Source of the DNA: Chitinophaga pinensis
GTDB taxonomy: Bacteria; Bacteroidota; Bacteroidia; Chitinophagales; CAIOSU01
Reading direction: 5' to 3'
DNA: 64,000 nucleotides
NCBI GenBank assembly: GCA_945901065.1
Contig: CAMDKI010000007.1
Coordinates: 1-64,000, forward strand
Numbering within the stretch: the first letter of the stretch is position 1; each line of letters begins with the position of its first letter. Both the position numbers and the translations under genes were made by a program. The notes beneath the pieces were generated by a model. The model saw only the letters and a list, made by a program, of their open reading frames with translations. It was not told the origin of the DNA and did no database searches. This document shows positions 52,718 through 59,743 of the stretch, piece after piece.

Positions 52718-53248
52718 CTACGGCTGAACGCACTTAAAGGCGCGTATCAAATAGTCGGCCCTAAGGGGTGTGGTATCGTCAAAAGGAATGCCGTATATAC
52801 TCTCGCGAATGTTCACTATCGGCGATTTGGTGAGTATCGCCATATCCTCTGCAGTTATAAACGCTGAGCCGCCAATGGTGTATTTGTAGGCATAGCGCAC
52901 CTGTTTGGCCCCACTGCCCGGTATGTATTCTTCCACGGTAATAACGTGGCTGCTGCCATCCTTGAAAAAGAAGGTAAGCAAGATTGGTTTCTTAGGCTCG
53001 AATTTTTCGGTAGCATCCAATGCCTTTAGCCCGATGGTCCAATCGAATACCATTTGCATGGAGCCGTTGCGGTTTTGCACAAAGATGCCGAAGGAGCGAT
53101 TGGGCACATTGTAGATAGTTTCTCGGCGGGTCGATTTTACAAACTCGTCTTTGATGCTCTTGTGTATGAGCAAGTTGCAACTATCCGTTTGGGCAAAAAT
53201 GCCAGTGCTAGACAGCAGCAACAGCAATAATATGGGCAAGTTTTTCAT
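52718..53248 (-). CDS. Exported protein of unknown function, cargo gene
   Basis: 176 residues from ATG 53248 with a signal peptide (MKNLPILLLLLLSSTGIFAQ); the ORF from 53371 adds an implausible N-terminus. The mature part is mainly beta-strand in pattern with two cysteines near the ends that could form a disulfide. It is the only minus-strand gene in the phage module and has its own perfect -7 box, so it is expressed apart from the virion genes, like a lysogenic-conversion (moron) gene. No family recognised. Confidence 0.65.
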   Translation of the reverse strand: MKNLPILLLLLLSSTGIFAQTDSCNLLIHKSIKDEFVKSTRRETIYNVPNRSFGIFVQNRNGSMQMVFDWTIGLKALDATEKFEPKKPILLTFFFKDGSSHVITVEEYIPGSGAKQVRYAYKYTIGGSAFITAEDMAILTKSPIVNIRESIYGIPFDDTTPLRADYLIRAFKCVQP

Positions 53249-53256
53249 GGGTGTTG

Positions 53257-53264
53257 CAAAGTTA
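53257..53264 (-). promoter_or_regulatory. -7 box TAACTTTG of cargo gene
   Basis: Perfect TAnnTTTG on the minus strand, 8 nt before the ATG at 53248. It predicts a very short or absent leader. Confidence 0.5.
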
Positions 53265-53355
53265 AGAATTAGACGCAAGACTTGATGAATATTATGAAAG
53301 ACTGAAACAACCATGCCAAACTTTAAAATTGAATCATCCCCAAACAAACAACTAC

Positions 53356-54414
53356 ATGGACCAAACGCCATCAGCCAACAAAAGTTGGTACAACATTAAA
53401 AGCGGCTTGCCCGAGACCGGGCCTATTGAAGTGTACATTGATAATGAAATTGGCGAGTTTGGTATCTCGGCGCGCCAATTTCTCAATGAGCTTAAGCCGC
53501 ACGTGGGCAAACCAGTGCGCCTGCACATCAATAGCCCGGGTGGCAGCCTAATCGATGCATTTGCTATTTACGATTTTGTGAAACTGCAAGGCTACCACCT
53601 GAGCGCCTATATCAGTGGCATAGCGGCCAGCGCTGCTACCGTCGTGGCTGCAGCGGCTAAGGAGAGTTTTATTGGCGAGCACAGCTATTTTTTCATCCAC
53701 AACCCCTATTACGCAGGGGGTAAAAGCGGTGTACAAACCGACTTGGATAAGATGAAAAATGACCTGTTGGACATTTACCACCGCAAAACGGGCCTCGACA
53801 AAAAGCGCATAAGCGCCATGATGGATGCCGAAACACTATTGAACGCCGAAGAGGCCCTTGAAATGGGCTTTGTAGATGGCATTGTTCGCGAGTTGCAAGT
53901 AGCGGCCCTGTTACTCGACGAAAGCCTGAAGCGCATACCCGATGCTGCCGTGGCCAATCGTTTGGCCTTCCGCCTAGGGCTGGGGGAGGTGCAGCCACAG
54001 GCGTCAACCAAATTAATTGATAGGGCTGTGGATGCCATCGGCGTACTAGACCAGCGCATCAAACAGCGCCTTTACCCGCAAAATACTTTCAATTCTAATA
54101 TTTCTAAACAATCAAAACCCAAACCAAACATGGAGAACATCCAAGCATTGGAGCAGCAGCTAGCGGACCTTATCCAACAGCTAAACGAACTGCTCGCTCA
54201 ACTGGCAAGCCCTGCCAAAGAAACCCCTCAAGCGGCACAAGGTAAGGCCGACCCACAAAAAACCGCAGAGAACTTGGAGCGTGAGTTGCAGCGCCTAAAA
54301 GCCCGCCGCATTGATACCGGCAACCCCGGTGCCGACACCGACCCAGCCCGCACCGAGCGCGACCGCAAAAACGGCTGGAACTACGTGAGCAGCTACTTGC
54401 AGAACCGATTTTAA
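53356..54414 (+). CDS. ClpP-type prohead protease with C-terminal scaffold region
   Basis: 352 residues from ATG 53356; the ORF from TTG 53329 is less likely. The ClpP fold covers 15-200: HINSPGGSLIDAFAIYDFV, nucleophile serine 92 in GIAASAATVV, histidine 115 in YFFIHNPYY, and an acidic residue in AMMDAETLLNAEEALEMG. These are the Ser-His-Asp residues of ClpP-like head maturation proteases. The last 95 residues (from MENIQALEQQLADLIQQLN) are a charged coiled coil like a capsid scaffold. An internal in-frame ATG at 54130 begins exactly there. The major capsid gene follows after a repeat-filled gap. Confidence 0.85.
   Translation: MDQTPSANKSWYNIKSGLPETGPIEVYIDNEIGEFGISARQFLNELKPHVGKPVRLHINSPGGSLIDAFAIYDFVKLQGYHLSAYISGIAASAATVVAAAAKESFIGEHSYFFIHNPYYAGGKSGVQTDLDKMKNDLLDIYHRKTGLDKKRISAMMDAETLLNAEEALEMGFVDGIVRELQVAALLLDESLKRIPDAAVANRLAFRLGLGEVQPQASTKLIDRAVDAIGVLDQRIKQRLYPQNTFNSNISKQSKPKPNMENIQALEQQLADLIQQLNELLAQLASPAKETPQAAQGKADPQKTAENLERELQRLKARRIDTGNPGADTDPARTERDRKNGWNYVSSYLQNRF
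54130..54414 (+). CDS. Possible nested scaffold protein
   Basis: 95 codons in the same frame as the protease gene. ATG 54130 is preceded by AACCAAAC, the same context as the start of other genes in the module (for example 62699). In lambda the scaffold Nu3 is made from an internal start in the protease gene C in the same way. Translation from this start is inferred, not shown. Confidence 0.45.
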   Translation: MENIQALEQQLADLIQQLNELLAQLASPAKETPQAAQGKADPQKTAENLERELQRLKARRIDTGNPGADTDPARTERDRKNGWNYVSSYLQNRF

Positions 54415-54558
54415 GGTACGAGGTGCGATTTACGAGGTACGATTTTATTAGCTCGGCGATATCTTTTAGTCAACTCGTAACCCGCAACCCGCAACCAATT
54501 TTCAAATTTTCAAATTTTCAAACCCGCCTGCCGGCTGGCAGGTTCCCAAATTAAAAAC
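54415..54558. repeat. Repeat-filled gap before capsid gene
   Basis: From left to right: degenerate heptamers, an AACYCGY array (54472-54496), the octamer TTTTCAAA three times (54497-54522), and the 24-bp palindrome-containing sequence AACCCGCCTGCCGGCTGGCA+GGTT (54521-54544). No ORF. Confidence 0.85.
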
Positions 54559-55512
54559 ATGGCAAACGCTATTACTATTGTGGAAACTTGGGCTACGGAG
54601 CACGTAGCCGAAATTTTTCTTAAACCCGTGTTCACGGCCGAAAACATTGTGGACACTTATTCGGTAGACCCTACCGTAAACCGCTCTAAAACCATTACCC
54701 TAGCTAATGAGTTGAAGCGCATAATCCAGAAAAAAGAAAGTTGTGGCTTTAACCCAGTGGGTACTTTTGCGCTCGGCGAGAAAACCATCCGCACCGAGCC
54801 CTGCGCTATAAACTTAGAACAATGCGCTGTCGATTTTTACGACACTATTTTCAAGCAAAACCTCAAACGCGGCAGCGATATTTACGACCTAGGCGGCACC
54901 GTGCTTGAGAAGGCTATGGTTGATCGTATCAACACTGCTATTACCAACGACATTTTCGAGCTTTGCTGGTTTGGCAATACGGCCCACAGCACCAACTTTT
55001 TCAAAACCTTCGACGGCTGGTTTAAGCTTTTGGAAGCAGGTAGCTGCACTAAGGTAGACATAAGCACCACTGGTGAGTTGGCCCCCGATGAGGCCATTGA
55101 TATACTGCGCCAAATGTACAAAGGCTCTGCCCCGTTGCGCGCCGTAAAACCCACCGACAAGGTTTTCTTGGTAACCGATACCGTGTATTGCAACTTGATT
55201 GAGACCTACGAAAACATGGATACTGATACTGGCTTATCTCGCTTAGCCGATGGCGGTCCGCTTACGTTCCGTGGTATTGCCGTTGAGCCGCAATTGGTTT
55301 GGGATGCCTCCATTGCCTCACAAACCCTGCCCGACCCGCACCGCGTGGTGTACACCAAAAAAGAGAACCTGATTATTGGTACCGATGTGAAAACCCCAGG
55401 TAGCGATGCCAAGCTTTTCTTGGACGAATTGGAAGAGAAGTTCTATTTCAAAGCCAACTTCGACCTAGGCGTGCAGTACTTGTTCGATGAATACGTGGTG
55501 TATGCGCGTTGA
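54559..55512 (+). CDS. Phage major capsid protein
   Basis: 317 residues. It follows the protease/scaffold gene, has no signal peptide, and has the layout of an HK97-type capsid protein: an N-terminal arm with AENIVDTYSVDPTVNRSKTI, a helical spine region (VLEKAMVDRINTAITNDIFE) and the C-terminal phrase VYTKKENLIIGTDVKTPGSD followed by FYFKANFDLGVQYLFDEYVV, usual in capsid proteins of Bacteroidota phages. Several cysteines (ESCGFNP, TEPCAINLEQCAVD) are unusual for a capsid. The stop TGA lies at the edge of a heptamer array. Confidence 0.8.
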   Translation: MANAITIVETWATEHVAEIFLKPVFTAENIVDTYSVDPTVNRSKTITLANELKRIIQKKESCGFNPVGTFALGEKTIRTEPCAINLEQCAVDFYDTIFKQNLKRGSDIYDLGGTVLEKAMVDRINTAITNDIFELCWFGNTAHSTNFFKTFDGWFKLLEAGSCTKVDISTTGELAPDEAIDILRQMYKGSAPLRAVKPTDKVFLVTDTVYCNLIETYENMDTDTGLSRLADGGPLTFRGIAVEPQLVWDASIASQTLPDPHRVVYTKKENLIIGTDVKTPGSDAKLFLDELEEKFYFKANFDLGVQYLFDEYVVYAR

Positions 55513-55603
55513 GTTACGGGTTAATTGGTTTCGAGTTGCGAGTTAAAATAACAACTCGCAACCCGTAACTCGAAACTCGCAACAATTTTCAAATTTTCAA
55601 ATT
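55511..55603. repeat. Inverted heptamer arrays and TTTTCAAA repeats
   Basis: A reverse array (55511-55544) and a forward array (55553-55583) of AACYCGY heptamers with GTTGCGAGTT/AACTCGCAAC pairing around an 8-nt loop, then AATTTTCAAATTTTCAAATT (55584-55603) and the ATG at 55613. A long hairpin after the capsid stop could limit read-through. Confidence 0.85.
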
Positions 55604-55612
55604 CCCCAAATC

Positions 55613-56176
55613 ATGTCATTTCTCACCCAAGGCTATGCCCTTACCTGCGACGATAATAGCACCATTGGTGGTGTGCGCAGGCTGTTTTTAGTAAACCGTG
55701 ATAAAGTGGATAGCTTCTTAGCCTCCACTGCCGATCACTCCTATACTGAAGTAACCGTTGACAATACCGCCGATGCCGAAAGCCAATGGCACCAGTTTGA
55801 TTTTGCTGACTATACCTTGAACGCTACATTCCAGAACTCGTTGGAAGACAACGGTACCAACTTTGTTTCGTACACCATTACGGGCTTTGTGCCGCGCCAA
55901 GAGAAGGTGAAGGCCGACCGCTTGCAGAAGGCCATAAAATCGTGCAAGCTGATTGCCATTGTAGAGAATAACCAAGGCGAGGCCTTTGTATATGGTTACG
56001 ATGAACGCCTAAAAACCAGTGCCGCCTTGCGCGCCGCCGCCAATGGCGAAACCGGTGCCGACCTGGCCGACCGCAACGGCTATGAGTTTCGCCTCGAAGG
56101 CCGGGGCAGCGATATCCCGCGCCAATATGTGGGCGATATTGTAGCTACCGGAGGCGTAGTGCTAACATTTGTGTAA
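55613..56176 (+). CDS. Probable major tail tube protein
   Basis: 187 residues, strongly beta in pattern, with the phrase TIGGVRRLFLVNRDKVDSFL near the N-terminus and GFVPRQEKVKADRLQKAIKS in the middle, as in tail tube proteins of the lambda V/Hcp fold in Bacteroidota phages. Its position directly after the capsid gene would also allow a head decoration protein. No signal peptide. Confidence 0.6.
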   Translation: MSFLTQGYALTCDDNSTIGGVRRLFLVNRDKVDSFLASTADHSYTEVTVDNTADAESQWHQFDFADYTLNATFQNSLEDNGTNFVSYTITGFVPRQEKVKADRLQKAIKSCKLIAIVENNQGEAFVYGYDERLKTSAALRAAANGETGADLADRNGYEFRLEGRGSDIPRQYVGDIVATGGVVLTFV

Positions 56177-56213
56177 TCCAGAACCCTATTTTTGAGTGTT
56201 TATGCGCTTTTCA

Positions 56214-56317
56214 ACTTTGCATATTCGGAATTCAATTCCGAATATGCAAAGTAAAATGTGTAACTTTGCTATCTGCTTAACGTACATTAGCACGAAAATA
56301 ACTTTGCATATTCGGAA
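56214..56317. promoter_or_regulatory. Inverted repeat plus third copy with -7 boxes before AAA_14 gene
   Basis: ACTTTGCATATTCGGAAT (56214-56231) and its exact reverse complement (56235-56252) flank TCA. A third copy of 17 nt is at 56301-56317. Two perfect -7 boxes TAACTTTG lie at 56261-56268 and 56299-56306, the second overlapping the third copy. The arrangement looks like an operator/promoter; copies of the motif may be bound by the gene product or a regulator. Confidence 0.65.
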
Positions 56318-56338
56318 CTAAACTCCTAATTTACAAAC

Positions 56339-57493
56339 ATGATTGAGCGTAAAAAATATGAAGAAGTAAGCGAATTGCTGGATACTTTTCCGGCAGTGGC
56401 TTTGCTTGGGCCACGCCAAGTGGGCAAAACCACCTTGGCTATGGACCTAGCGCGCACGCATAATACGCTCTATCTGGATTTAGAAAGCGAGGAAGACCGG
56501 GCAAAGTTGGCAAACCCTGCCTACTACCTAGCCAGCCACCAAGATAAGTTGGTGATAATGGACGAAGTGCAGCGCATGCCGCAACTGTTTCAAGAGCTAA
56601 GGGGCATTATTGACAAAAACCGCAGGGCGGGCCGCAAAACCGGTCAGTTCCTGTTGTTGGGCTCTGCCTCCATGGATTTATTGAAACAGTCGGGCGAGAG
56701 CTTGGCCGGCCGTATCGCTTATTGCGAATTGTTTCCCTTGAACCTTACCGAATACCCCAGGGATATGGATAAGCTATGGGTTCGGGGTGGCTTTCCGGAT
56801 AGCGTGATGGCTGCCAGCGATGTTAAAAGCATGTTGTGGCGCAAAAACTTTATACGCACCTATCTTGAGCGCGATATACCCCAATTGGGCCCGCGCATAC
56901 CTGCCGAAACCCTGCGACGGTTCTGGACCATGCTGGCCCACCTGCAAGGCACTACGCTCAATGCATCGCAACTGGCGGGCTCATTGGGTGTAGATGGCAA
57001 AACGGTAATGAGCTATCTTGATTTGTTGGTCGATTTGCTGTTGGTGCGCAAACTGCGGCCTTACCATGGCAACCACGGCAAACGCCTCATTAAATCGCCA
57101 AAAGTATATGTGCGCGATAGCGGATTACTGCACGCCTTGCTGGGTATCGAAAACAAAGAGGCGTTATTGTCGCACCCCATTGTTGGTATGAGCTGGGAAG
57201 GTTTTGTGATAGAGAACATTTGCAGCTTACTCGACGAAAACCAATCTGGCGTTTATTTCTACCGTACTTCGTCGGGCAATGAGATTGATTTGCTAGTGGA
57301 GCGCCCGAACAAAGAAATATGGGCCGTAGAAGTTAAACGCAGCATGGCACCCAAATTTTTGAAAGGGTACGCTATTTCGGCCAACGAAATAAACACAGCC
57401 AAAAACTTCATCATCTACCCCGGCACAGAGCGCTATGCCATTAACGAAAACACCGAAGCAATAAGTCTTGCTGCGTTTTTGGAGCTATTATAG
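56339..57493 (+). CDS. AAA_14/DUF4143 ATPase, cargo gene
   Basis: 384 residues. Walker A GPRQVGKTT (about 25-33), Walker B LVIMDEVQRM (about 75-84), then the DUF4143 C-terminal domain with a restriction-nuclease-like phrase SSGNEIDLLVERPNKEIWAV and EVKRS, which carries the D..ExK arrangement. The winged-helix segment LNASQLAGSLGVDGKTVMSY lies between. This family is frequent in Bacteroidota and archaea, its function is poorly known, and it is often single-gene and mobile. It interrupts the virion operon between tail tube and portal and has its own promoter with inverted repeats. Confidence 0.85.
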   Translation: MIERKKYEEVSELLDTFPAVALLGPRQVGKTTLAMDLARTHNTLYLDLESEEDRAKLANPAYYLASHQDKLVIMDEVQRMPQLFQELRGIIDKNRRAGRKTGQFLLLGSASMDLLKQSGESLAGRIAYCELFPLNLTEYPRDMDKLWVRGGFPDSVMAASDVKSMLWRKNFIRTYLERDIPQLGPRIPAETLRRFWTMLAHLQGTTLNASQLAGSLGVDGKTVMSYLDLLVDLLLVRKLRPYHGNHGKRLIKSPKVYVRDSGLLHALLGIENKEALLSHPIVGMSWEGFVIENICSLLDENQSGVYFYRTSSGNEIDLLVERPNKEIWAVEVKRSMAPKFLKGYAISANEINTAKNFIIYPGTERYAINENTEAISLAAFLELL

Positions 57494-57495
57494 TT

Positions 57496-57562
57496 GATGT
57501 GCCGATGTATCGATGTGCTGATGTACCAATGTGCCGATTTGCTGATGTACCAATGTACCGAT
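57496..57562. repeat. Octamer tandem repeat GATGTGCC-type
   Basis: Eight imperfect units of eight bases: GATGTGCC, GATGTATC, GATGTGCT, GATGTACC, AATGTGCC, GATTTGCT, GATGTACC, AATGTACC. It begins 3 nt after the AAA_14 stop. The following 57563-57674 holds no ORF. Confidence 0.85.
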
Positions 57563-57674
57563 ATCCAAAGTGCTAAAAGGCACTAGCTATTTGGAAAATC
57601 TATGTACAAGTATAATCGAATAGATTTTACAAATTCATCAGTAGATTGATACATCCATTTCGTATCCGCACATT

Positions 57675-57721
57675 AATTTTCAAATTTTCAAATTTCCAAA
57701 TTTCCAAATTTTCAAATTCCC
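57675..57721. repeat. TTTTCAAA/TTTCCAAA octamer array before portal gene
   Basis: Five to six units of AATTTTCA/AATTTCCA end 4 nt before the portal ATG at 57725. The same type of array stands before the capsid, tail tube, connector and fibre genes. Confidence 0.8.
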
Positions 57722-57724
57722 ACC

Positions 57725-58993
57725 ATGCAACCACCCAAAAAACCTGGGCAAATACTGGGCTATCAAGTGCTGAACCCCAAGCGGCCTGCCAAGTCTGTTG
57801 AAAGTGCCGTGCCCGACATCCGGACCCCGTGGATTCCGTTTTTTGATGACAGCAACAACCTGTTTATCAATCAATTGGTTTACCACTACGAAAACAGCAG
57901 CACGCACCGCACCGCCATCAATACCAAACTGGTGTATACCGTTGGCGATGGATTTATGGTAAACCGAAAAGATGGTCAGCCCTACAAAAAGGACGAAAAG
58001 CTGGAGCATTGGCTGGCCGAAGTAAACGCTGAGGGCGAAAGCCTGCAAGAACTGTTTGGCCGCTGGGCGTTGGACTATATCTTGACGGGCAACTTTGCCA
58101 TCGAAACAGCCGAAGAAGGCAGCCGATTGAACCTTTACCACCGCGATGTAACCGAGGTGCGATTGGGCAAACCGACTGGTGCGAGCATTAAAAAAGCGCA
58201 CCTTAGCCAACATTGGGGGCAGGTACTCAATGGTCGCAACGCAAGCAGTAAGTATGAGGTAAAGGAAATACCCATCTTCCAATTTGATGCCCCGCAAGAA
58301 CATGCCCTACTATATGTGCGCGATTATCGCACGGGTCGCCGCTTTTACGGCCTGCCCGATTATTATACCTTGGGCGGCATGAAATGGGTAAACATTGAGT
58401 ACAAAATACCGGCCTTTAACTTGGATCGGATGGAGAATAAGTTTGTGCCGTCAGGCCTGCTGACGTTGTTTGGCGAACCGCCAAAAGGCTTAAAAACGGA
58501 CGAGTACCTCAATAGTTTTATCCGCAGCTTTACGGGTGAGGGCAACAACAGCAAGCTCATAGCCCAAATAGTAAGCAACGAGACCCAAGCGCCGCAATAT
58601 GTGCAGGTAAACGACGAGCCCGAGGGTATTTTCCGCGAGCTGCAGGAGCTGGCCGTGCAAAACCTATTGCGCGCCCACCGCACGCATCCGGCCCTGTTAG
58701 TTGAAACCAGCGGCAAACTAAGCAGCAGCAGCGAGGTGCGCACTTTGTTCGAGATTTACATGAACACCGTAATTGTAAACTACCAAAATACGTTGCTCAA
58801 ACCCCTAAACAAGCTACTGGCCTATGCTGGCTTTGCCGACTATGAACTGGCCATAAGCAATGTAGTACCCATCAGTTTTATAGGCAGTGTTGATGTAAAT
58901 GCCGTAATACAAGCCAACGAAGCCCGCAAAGAGCTGGGCCTGGAAGCATTGCCGGAACTAGAAGGGCGGAGTGTGGGGAATGTGCCAATTTGA
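57725..58993 (+). CDS. Phage portal protein
   Basis: 422 residues. The portal forms the dodecameric DNA gate of the capsid. Family phrases include VYHYENSSTHRTAINTKLVY, LFGRWALDYILTGNFAIETA, GLPDYYTLGGMKWVNIEY and the C-terminal IRSFTGEGNNSKLIAQIV region, as in HK97/SPP1-type portals from Bacteroidota. Full length, no obvious defect. It comes after capsid and tail tube genes, whereas phages usually encode it before the protease, and no terminase gene precedes it. Confidence 0.85.
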   Translation: MQPPKKPGQILGYQVLNPKRPAKSVESAVPDIRTPWIPFFDDSNNLFINQLVYHYENSSTHRTAINTKLVYTVGDGFMVNRKDGQPYKKDEKLEHWLAEVNAEGESLQELFGRWALDYILTGNFAIETAEEGSRLNLYHRDVTEVRLGKPTGASIKKAHLSQHWGQVLNGRNASSKYEVKEIPIFQFDAPQEHALLYVRDYRTGRRFYGLPDYYTLGGMKWVNIEYKIPAFNLDRMENKFVPSGLLTLFGEPPKGLKTDEYLNSFIRSFTGEGNNSKLIAQIVSNETQAPQYVQVNDEPEGIFRELQELAVQNLLRAHRTHPALLVETSGKLSSSSEVRTLFEIYMNTVIVNYQNTLLKPLNKLLAYAGFADYELAISNVVPISFIGSVDVNAVIQANEARKELGLEALPELEGRSVGNVPI

Positions 58994-59055
58994 AAATTAA
59001 AACCTAAATCAAATAGGCATACTTTTCTAGGCAATAATTTCCCGCCTCATTTCCA

Positions 59056-59079
59056 AACCCGCCTGCCGGCTGGCAGGTT
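59056..59079. repeat. Second copy of 24-bp palindrome-containing repeat
   Basis: Identical to 54521-54544, with the stem CCTGCC/GGCAGG around GGCT. It is followed by AAATTTTCAAATT just before the connector gene. The gap 58994-59109 holds no ORF. Confidence 0.85.
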
Positions 59080-59109
59080 AACCCATTCCCAAATTTTCAA
59101 ATTGAAATC

Positions 59110-59586
59110 ATGTCCCTACTCACCCCTACGGAAGTGATAGCCCTTGCTATGCCCGGTAAAAACCTCGACACGGCCCTCGTGGCAGATAGCATCCCAATTG
59201 CTTCGCTTAAATACATCAAGCCATTGTTGGGCAATGCGCTGTACAATACCCTCATGGCCGAATCGGTGGCGCAAACCTTTACGGGCCTTAACCAAACGCT
59301 CGTTAACGATTATCTCAAAGATGCCCTGGCCCGTTTTGTGTTGTACGAGGCATTGCCGCTAATGAAGGCCGAGATAACCTCCAACGGCATCCAAACCCCG
59401 AGCATCGACTACCACTTGCCGGTAAACGATACCGACTTTGCCATGCTGCGCAACAAAATGCTCAGCGATGCCGAACTGTTGGCTACTGAAATGACGGATT
59501 ATATCAAAAGCAACCGCACCTCCTTCCCCGATTACCCCACCTGCCCCGATGATCGCTCGCACGGTAGTTTGCCGTTTCTGTATTAG
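59110..59586 (+). CDS. Head-tail connector-like protein
   Basis: 158 residues, helical, starting MSLLTPTEVIALAMPGKNLD. The pattern ASLKYIKPLLGNALYNTLMA and YLKDALARFVLYEALPLMKA followed by a short C-terminal tail matches small connector proteins next to portal or capsid genes in Bacteroidota phages (DUF6712-like). The stop TAG borders a heptamer array. The assignment rests on pattern and position. Confidence 0.65.
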   Translation: MSLLTPTEVIALAMPGKNLDTALVADSIPIASLKYIKPLLGNALYNTLMAESVAQTFTGLNQTLVNDYLKDALARFVLYEALPLMKAEITSNGIQTPSIDYHLPVNDTDFAMLRNKMLSDAELLATEMTDYIKSNRTSFPDYPTCPDDRSHGSLPFLY

Positions 59587-59743
59587 TTACGAGTTACGGG
59601 TTGCGAGTTGCGAGTTGAATATGACAATCAAAACCCAACAATCAATAACCCGTAACTAATGTCATACTGAGCTTAGCCGAAGTACGTAACCCGCAACCCA
59701 ATTTCCAAATTTTCAAATTGACACATTTTCAAATTAATCCCCC
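59586..59743. repeat. Repeat-filled gap before fibre gene
   Basis: A reverse AACYCGY array (59586-59616), forward pieces (59645-59658, 59684-59699), a different dispersed-repeat-like sequence TCATACTGAGCTTAGCCGAA (from 59662), and TTTTCAAA units (59700-59738) up to the ATG at 59744. No ORF. Confidence 0.8.

Noticed and set aside
56339..57493. Terminase large subunit candidate in the module
   Set aside because: Walker motifs are present, but the rest is the AAA_14/DUF4143 architecture and lacks a terminase nuclease layout.
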